From M2408 sp046303515 (GTDB lineage: Bacteria > Bacteroidota > Bacteroidia > Flavobacteriales_D > Crocinitomicaceae): a stretch of DNA of 17,935 nucleotides. Below are positions 14,523 to 17,935 of this stretch, one piece after another. The first letter of the stretch is position 1. The number at the start of each line of letters is the position of its first letter. The stretch spans positions 1 through 17,935 of the forward strand of contig JBKCGI010000161.1 of assembly GCA_046303515.1 (NCBI GenBank), given 5' to 3'. The translations under genes and the position numbers were made by a program. The notes below the pieces were generated by a model. It was not told the DNA's origin and did no database searches. It was given only the letters and a program-made list of their open reading frames with translations.

Positions 14523-14544
14523 ACACCGATTTTTATCGAGGTGT
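14523..14544. repeat. Hairpin ACACC-GAT-TTTT-ATC-GA-GGTGT
   Basis: ACACC/GGTGT and GAT/ATC pair around TTTT with a two-base GA bulge on the right arm. It looks like a decayed copy of a perfect ACACCTCGAT/ATCGAGGTGT hairpin. It is the last of four hairpins between 14373 and 14544. Confidence 0.5.
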
Positions 14545-14718
14545 CGTAATCCAGCAATCATATCTTATTTTTGGCATGTGTTTTTGATTAAAAAACCATG
14601 ACAAAAAACATAAAGAAATTCTTCGCGACAAAAAAACAATACAATTCAATACGCACAATCTTTGTTAAAATTTGAAAGTATAAAGTAACAATTTTCTACC
14701 TTATTCGTTTAATTGAAA

Positions 14719-14735
14719 CAGGCATGGTTTTTGAG
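14719..14735 (+). promoter_or_regulatory. Sigma-54-like -24/-12 match upstream of rpoD
   Basis: CAGGCATGGTTTTTGAG has GG and GA spaced as in the sigma-54 consensus (TGGCAC, 5 bases, TTGC), with mismatches in both boxes. The sites at 14572 and 9072 share the left box but fit the right box worse. The rest of the 14545-14765 stretch is A/T-rich with no open reading frame. Confidence 0.22.
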
Positions 14736-14768
14736 TGAAAAAAAACTTTCAAAAAAGTGAAAAAAATA

Positions 14769-14801
14769 TTTGGATTGCTTACTTTTTTGGTTGTATCTTT
14801 G
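14769..14801 (+). promoter_or_regulatory. Promoter of rpoD
   Basis: TTTG (14769-14772), 21 bases, then TATCTTTG (14794-14801), a full match to the Bacteroidota primary-sigma consensus. The predicted start near 14807 gives a leader of about 40 nt. Confidence 0.8.
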
Positions 14802-14830
14802 CACTCAATTTCCATTTAATATTCTTAAAA

Positions 14831-14838
14831 AAGGAGAG
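14831..14838 (+). promoter_or_regulatory. Strong Shine-Dalgarno-like site of rpoD
   Basis: AAGGAGAG lies with its GGAG 12 bases before the ATG at 14849. Such a purine-rich site is unusual here: no other gene in the window has a comparable one, in line with the weak Shine-Dalgarno use of Flavobacteriia. Confidence 0.6.
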
Positions 14839-14848
14839 ATAAGTAAGC

Positions 14849-15715
14849 ATGAGACAACTCAAAATCACCAAATCGATCACGAATCGAGAAAGTCAATCAC
14901 TTGACAAATACTTACAAGACATTGGCCGTGAGGAATTAATTACAGCTGAAGAAGAAGTAGAATTAGCACGAAAAATTAAGCAGGGAGATCAAAGAGCGTT
15001 AGAGAAATTAACACGTGCAAATCTTCGTTTCGTTGTTTCTGTTGCTAAACAATACCAAAATCAAGGTTTAACATTACCAGATTTAATCAACGGAGGAAAC
15101 TTAGGTTTGATTAAAGCTGCACAAAAATTTGATGAAACACGTGGTTTTAAGTTCATTTCTTATGCCGTTTGGTGGATTCGTCAATCAATCTTACAAGCAT
15201 TAGCTGAACAAGCACGTATTGTACGTTTACCTTTAAATCAAGTTGGTTCGTTAAATAAAATCAACAAAGCATTTTCTAAATTAGAGCAAGAATTTGAGCG
15301 TCCACCATCTGCAGAAGAATTAGCAGAAGCATTGGAAGTTCCAGAAGATAAAATTAAAGAAAGTTTAAATGTATCTGGTCGTCACGTATCAATGGATGCA
15401 CCTTTATCTTCTAACGAAGATGGTGGAACATTAATGGACGTAATGGCAAACGCGGATGCTCCAAAAGCAGATCATGCTTTGATGGCTGAATCGTTACAAA
15501 AAGAAATTGAGCGTTCTTTAAGTACATTAACTGATAAGGAAAGAGAAATCATTCGTTTGTTTTTCGGAATCGGAATGAATCACGGTTTGACTTTAGAAGA
15601 AATTGGTTCTAAGTTCAATTTAACGAGAGAGCGTGTGAGACAAATCAAGGAGAAGGCAATTAGAAGATTGCGACATACTTCTCGAAATAAGTTATTGAAA
15701 TCTTATTTAGGATAA
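14849..15715 (+). CDS. rpoD: Primary RNA polymerase sigma factor (RpoD/SigA)
   Basis: A 288-residue sigma-70 factor, the size expected for the Bacteroidota primary sigma factor, which lacks the acidic region 1.1. Region 1.2 lies at about 16-50 (SLDKYLQDIGREELITAEEE). Region 2 (about 54-125) has the core-binding DLINGGNLGLIKAAQKFD and the -10-reading GFKFISYAVWWIRQSI. Region 3 is about 133-205, and region 4 (about 219-280) ends with the helix-turn-helix TLEEIGSKFNLTRERVRQIK that reads the -33 element. It directs housekeeping transcription from TTTG/TAnnTTTG promoters such as those in this window, including its own. It has a full-consensus promoter, a strong ribosome-binding site and a strong terminator, so it is a single-gene unit. 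Confidence 0.97.
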   Translation: MRQLKITKSITNRESQSLDKYLQDIGREELITAEEEVELARKIKQGDQRALEKLTRANLRFVVSVAKQYQNQGLTLPDLINGGNLGLIKAAQKFDETRGFKFISYAVWWIRQSILQALAEQARIVRLPLNQVGSLNKINKAFSKLEQEFERPPSAEELAEALEVPEDKIKESLNVSGRHVSMDAPLSSNEDGGTLMDVMANADAPKADHALMAESLQKEIERSLSTLTDKEREIIRLFFGIGMNHGLTLEEIGSKFNLTRERVRQIKEKAIRRLRHTSRNKLLKSYLG

Positions 15716-15724
15716 TCAAAGCGA

Positions 15725-15761
15725 GGGCTGTCCGTCAATTGACGGATGGCCCTTTTTTTTT
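15725..15761 (+). terminator. Rho-independent terminator of rpoD
   Basis: GGGCTGTCCGTCAA pairs with TTGACGGATGGCCC (15725-15752); the central TCCGTCAATTGACGGA is a perfect palindrome and the TG/TG step can form two G-U pairs. A run of nine T follows (15753-15761). It begins 10 bases after the rpoD stop. Confidence 0.92.
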
Positions 15762-15797
15762 AATTATAATTTAAAATAAACACTTAAAAAACAAAGA

Positions 15798-17249
15798 ATG
15801 GAGACATTGGTAGGTTACGAAAAAGAACTTAATGCACATGTAAAAAAAGAACGTGCAGCTGTATTGTTAGCAAGTAAAACAGGAGAATTGCTTTACGACA
15901 AAGGCGTTGAATTAGTTTTGTTCAGAAATCATTTATTGGATATCACAGTATCTGAAATTTTGAACTTACATGAATATGCAAAAAAAGTTGTAAATAGACC
16001 AATTGACATTTTCACTACTTCTGAGTTAGCTGAAGAAATCTACAAAATGGATTTGGCTCCATCAAAATTAGATATCGGTAAATTAGCAAGTGAGTGGTTA
16101 AATGAAGAAGGTAAATATGCTTCTAAAAAAGATTTCTTAATCAATAAATTATCTTCTTACTTCACAACTGACTCTACTCCAATCGAACCAAGAGATGTAG
16201 TTTTATACGGGTTTGGTCGTATTGGTCGTTTGGCTGCTCGTGAGTTAATCAAACAAGCAGGTAAAGGTCAACAATTACGTTTGAGAGCTATCGTTACACG
16301 TGGTTCTTCTGACAAAGACATCGTTAAAAGAGCTTCTTTATTGAGAAATGACTCTGTTCATGGAGCATTTAAAGGAAGTGTAATCGAAGATTTAGAAAAC
16401 AAATCAATTATCATCAACGGACAACGTGTTCAAATGATTGATGCTTCAAATCCAGAAGACATCGATTACACTACATACGGAATCAACAATGCTTTGGTAA
16501 TTGACAATACAGGTATTTTCACTGATAGAACAGCTTTATCAAGACATTTGAAAGCTAAAGGTGTGACCAAAGTTTTGTTAACTGCTCCAGGAAAAGAAAT
16601 TCCAAACGTAGTTTACGGAATCAACCAAGGAGAATTAGATTTAGAGAACGAAAACATTTTCTCTGCTGCTTCTTGTACAACAAACGCTATTTCTCCAATT
16701 TTAAAAGTTGTAAATGATAAATTTGGTGTTGTAAGGGGACATATCGAAACGGTTCATGCTTACACAAATGACCAAAACTTATTGGATAACATGCACAAAA
16801 GCAGCCGTAGAGGACGTTCTGCTGCGATCAACATGGTTATTACTTCAACGGGAGCTGGAGCTGCTGTAACGAAAGTTATTCCAGACTTAAAAGATAAATT
16901 AACTGCTAACGCGGTTCGTGTACCAACTCCAAATGGTTCTTTGGCTATTTTGAGTTTAAATTTGAAAAAGAAAACCAATGTTGCTGAAATCAATGCTGTG
17001 ATTAAAGATGCTGCATTAAACGGCGAATTGGTAAATCAAATTTACTACTCTTTGGATCCAGAATTGGTATCAAGTGATATCGTTGGAAATACATGTTGTT
17101 CTGTTTTCGATTCTCAAGCTACAATTGCTGCTGAAGATGGTGAAAATGTAGTTTTATACGCTTGGTACGACAACGAATTCGGATATACAAAACAAGTAAT
17201 CCGTTTGGCAAAACACGTTTCTAAAGTTAGAAGAAAGATATACTACTAA
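15798..17249 (+). CDS. gap: Glyceraldehyde-3-phosphate dehydrogenase, long form with N-terminal extension
   Basis: A 483-residue GAPDH, about 150 residues longer than the usual 330-340. The catalytic core starts near residue 132 with the Rossmann motif VVLYGFGRIGRLAAREL and carries catalytic Cys293 (SAASCTTNAISP) and His320 (ETVHAYTNDQNLLD), then RRGRSAAINM, RVPTPNGS and the C-terminal YAWYDNEFGYTKQ. It interconverts glyceraldehyde 3-phosphate and 1,3-bisphosphoglycerate. After the second Rossmann strand the usual Asp that selects NAD (as in AINDL) is absent; the loop reads IVTRGSSDKD, so NADP use is plausible. Residues 1-130 are mostly helical, unlike the core, and I do not recognise a domain. 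I recall similar long GAPDHs in other Bacteroidota. It begins 36 bases after the rpoD terminator with no obvious promoter between. Confidence 0.93.
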   Translation: METLVGYEKELNAHVKKERAAVLLASKTGELLYDKGVELVLFRNHLLDITVSEILNLHEYAKKVVNRPIDIFTTSELAEEIYKMDLAPSKLDIGKLASEWLNEEGKYASKKDFLINKLSSYFTTDSTPIEPRDVVLYGFGRIGRLAARELIKQAGKGQQLRLRAIVTRGSSDKDIVKRASLLRNDSVHGAFKGSVIEDLENKSIIINGQRVQMIDASNPEDIDYTTYGINNALVIDNTGIFTDRTALSRHLKAKGVTKVLLTAPGKEIPNVVYGINQGELDLENENIFSAASCTTNAISPILKVVNDKFGVVRGHIETVHAYTNDQNLLDNMHKSSRRGRSAAINMVITSTGAGAAVTKVIPDLKDKLTANAVRVPTPNGSLAILSLNLKKKTNVAEINAVIKDAALNGELVNQIYYSLDPELVSSDIVGNTCCSVFDSQATIAAEDGENVVLYAWYDNEFGYTKQVIRLAKHVSKVRRKIYY

Positions 17250-17275
17250 ATCGACTACTGTTTTAAAGTTATAAG

Positions 17276-17310
17276 AAATCCTCTTCGTCTTTTGATGGAG
17301 GGGATTTTTT
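17276..17310 (+). terminator. Probable terminator of gap
   Basis: AAATCCTC (17276-17283) can pair with GAGGGGATTT (17298-17307, with bulged G) around a 14-base loop, followed by a T run to 17310. The stem is imperfect, but position (27 bases after the stop) and T tract support it. Confidence 0.6.
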
Positions 17311-17324
17311 GATGAATGGGGTTT

Positions 17325-17380
17325 CCCGCAGATAGGCGCTGTCCCGATAGCTATCGGGATTTTCGCAGATTTTCGGGGAT
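17325..17380. repeat. Intergenic palindrome TCCCGATAGCTATCGGGA flanked by CGCAGAT
   Basis: TCCCGATAGCTATCGGGA (17342-17359) is a perfect 18-base palindrome. It sits between two copies of CGCAGAT (17327-17333 and 17364-17370). I recognise both as common wording in Bacteroidota intergenic repeats. The rest of the gap between gap and the next frame is A/T-rich with no other structure seen. Confidence 0.6.
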
Positions 17381-17454
17381 ATTTTTATTCTTACAAACAT
17401 CATTAATTTTATTGAAATTTATTGCATATTTGCAGAGGTATCTTGATAAAAATT

Positions 17455-17646
17455 ATGTTGATTCAATTCATTAAAATAGCTGGTGGTGGTAAGTTCGCAG
17501 GTCCCCACCCGAGCACAACTGGAATTTCAAATAATTTGGGTATTATCATCTCATCTATTTTCTTACTTTTTCTATTGTACATAATACTTAAAGTTCGTAA
17601 AAGTCTTAAAGATGATTTAAAAAATAAAAGGCCATTTAAAAAATAA
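17455..17646 (+). CDS. Possible small single-pass membrane protein
   Basis: A 63-residue frame starting at ATG 17455. An amphipathic Gly-rich N-terminus (KIAGGGKFAGPHPSTTG) is followed by one hydrophobic span (LGIIISSIFLLFLLYIIL, about residues 29-46) and a strongly basic tail (KVRKSLKDDLKNKRPFKK), which would sit in the cytoplasm by the positive-inside rule. An upstream TTG (17422) keeps the frame open, but CATATTTG at 17425-17432, a near -7 element, overlaps it, so the ATG is the better start. Nothing in the sequence identifies a family. It may be a real small protein or a chance frame; the membrane-then-basic layout slightly favours a real gene. Confidence 0.38.
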   Translation: MLIQFIKIAGGGKFAGPHPSTTGISNNLGIIISSIFLLFLLYIILKVRKSLKDDLKNKRPFKK

Positions 17647-17669
17647 TTACTAAACATTTCCAAAAAAAC

Positions 17670-17699
17670 TTGCCATTTAAAATTCCTTTTCTATATTTG
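17670..17699 (+). promoter_or_regulatory. Promoter of the SRPBCC-family gene
   Basis: TTG (17670-17672), 19 bases, then TATATTTG (17692-17699), a full -7 match. The predicted start near 17705 gives a leader of about 35 nt before the ATG at 17740. Confidence 0.68.
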
Positions 17700-17739
17700 C
17701 AACCAAATGGTTTCGTAATTAAATATAAAATAAAAATAT

Positions 17740-17935
17740 ATGAATTTAGCTTTTGATTTCACGATTAACAAAGAAAACAACACCGTAATGGTGAAAAGAG
17801 AATTTGCAGCAAATTTAGAATTAGTTTGGGAAGCTTGGACAAATCCTGAAATCTTGGATCTATGGTGGGCGCCAAAACCTTACAAAACGGAAACAAAATC
17901 CATGGATTTTAGAGAAGGCGGTCGTTGGTTGTATT
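17740..17935 (+). CDS. SRPBCC/AHSA1-domain protein (partial, C-terminus off the right edge)
   Basis: The visible 65 codons are the N-terminal part of a START-like (SRPBCC) protein of the AHSA1 (Hsp90 ATPase activator homologue) type, usually about 140-170 residues. Seen: VKREFAANLELVWEAWTNPEILDLWWAPK, the family's opening strand and helices with the WxAWTxPExLxxWWxP pattern, then DFREGGRWLY matching the family's next strand. These are cytoplasmic, hydrophobic-cavity proteins; bacterial members have diverse or unknown ligands and often sit beside ArsR-type regulators, but no neighbour is visible here. The start at ATG 17740 is preceded by a good promoter. Confidence 0.85.
   Translation, partial: MNLAFDFTINKENNTVMVKREFAANLELVWEAWTNPEILDLWWAPKPYKTETKSMDFREGGRWLY

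Noticed and set aside
14373..14544. A CRISPR array
   Set aside because: The repeats are unequal hairpins with different sequences and irregular spacing; there are no uniform spacers and no cas genes.

Overview
The window looks like a piece of an AT-rich Bacteroidota chromosome, most likely class Flavobacteriia (order Flavobacteriales; a Fluviicola/Crocinitomicaceae-like host is a guess). Evidence: promoters of the Bacteroidota type (TTTG, about 20 bp, TAnnTTTG), a 288-residue primary sigma factor without region 1.1, lipoproteins and beta-barrels with typical flavobacterial leaders, weak or absent Shine-Dalgarno sequences at most genes, and intergenic mini-palindromes. All family calls come from reading motifs in the translated sequence; no database search was run.

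Layout. (1) 1-1251, minus strand: a two-gene unit, a YigZ/IMPACT-family protein followed by an M42-type metallopeptidase cut by the left edge. (2) 1298-6293, plus strand: five tightly packed genes (gaps of 1-2 nt or overlaps): a small lipoprotein, a CysQ-type bisphosphate nucleotidase, two successive outer-membrane barrel proteins sharing a Wzi/RemB-like motif, and an endonuclease III homologue that lacks the iron-sulfur cluster cysteines. (3) 6294-6607: non-coding, with a long inverted repeat and a good promoter, leading to a NYN-LOTUS protein (6608-7396). (4) 7520-8992: a Deg/HtrA serine protease with its own promoter, upstream TTAACA repeats and a terminator. (5) 9000-14850: a minus-strand block bordered and interrupted by palindromic repeats. 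It holds a small DUF3820 gene, two tandem paralogues of a DUF4139 (MuiA-like) surface protein with an inserted carboxypeptidase-regulatory-like domain, and a small secreted protein at the end. (6) 14849-17249, plus strand: rpoD with promoter, strong ribosome-binding site and terminator, then a long-form GAPDH. (7) 17250-17935: a palindromic repeat, a possible small membrane protein and the start of an SRPBCC/AHSA1-type protein cut by the right edge.

How it fits together. The flanking plus-strand genes are mostly housekeeping (DNA repair, nucleotide recycling, envelope protein quality control, sigma factor, central carbon metabolism). The 9-14.8 kb block looks more accessory: a tandem duplication of an envelope protein, surrounded by several kinds of small hairpin. 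I see no CRISPR array, transposase, phage module, toxin-antitoxin pair or tRNA, and no clear new system. The most interesting items are the diverging DUF4139 paralogues with a TonB-plug-like stretch, the cluster-less endonuclease III, the extended GAPDH with an altered cofactor loop, and the hairpin families with three-base loops.
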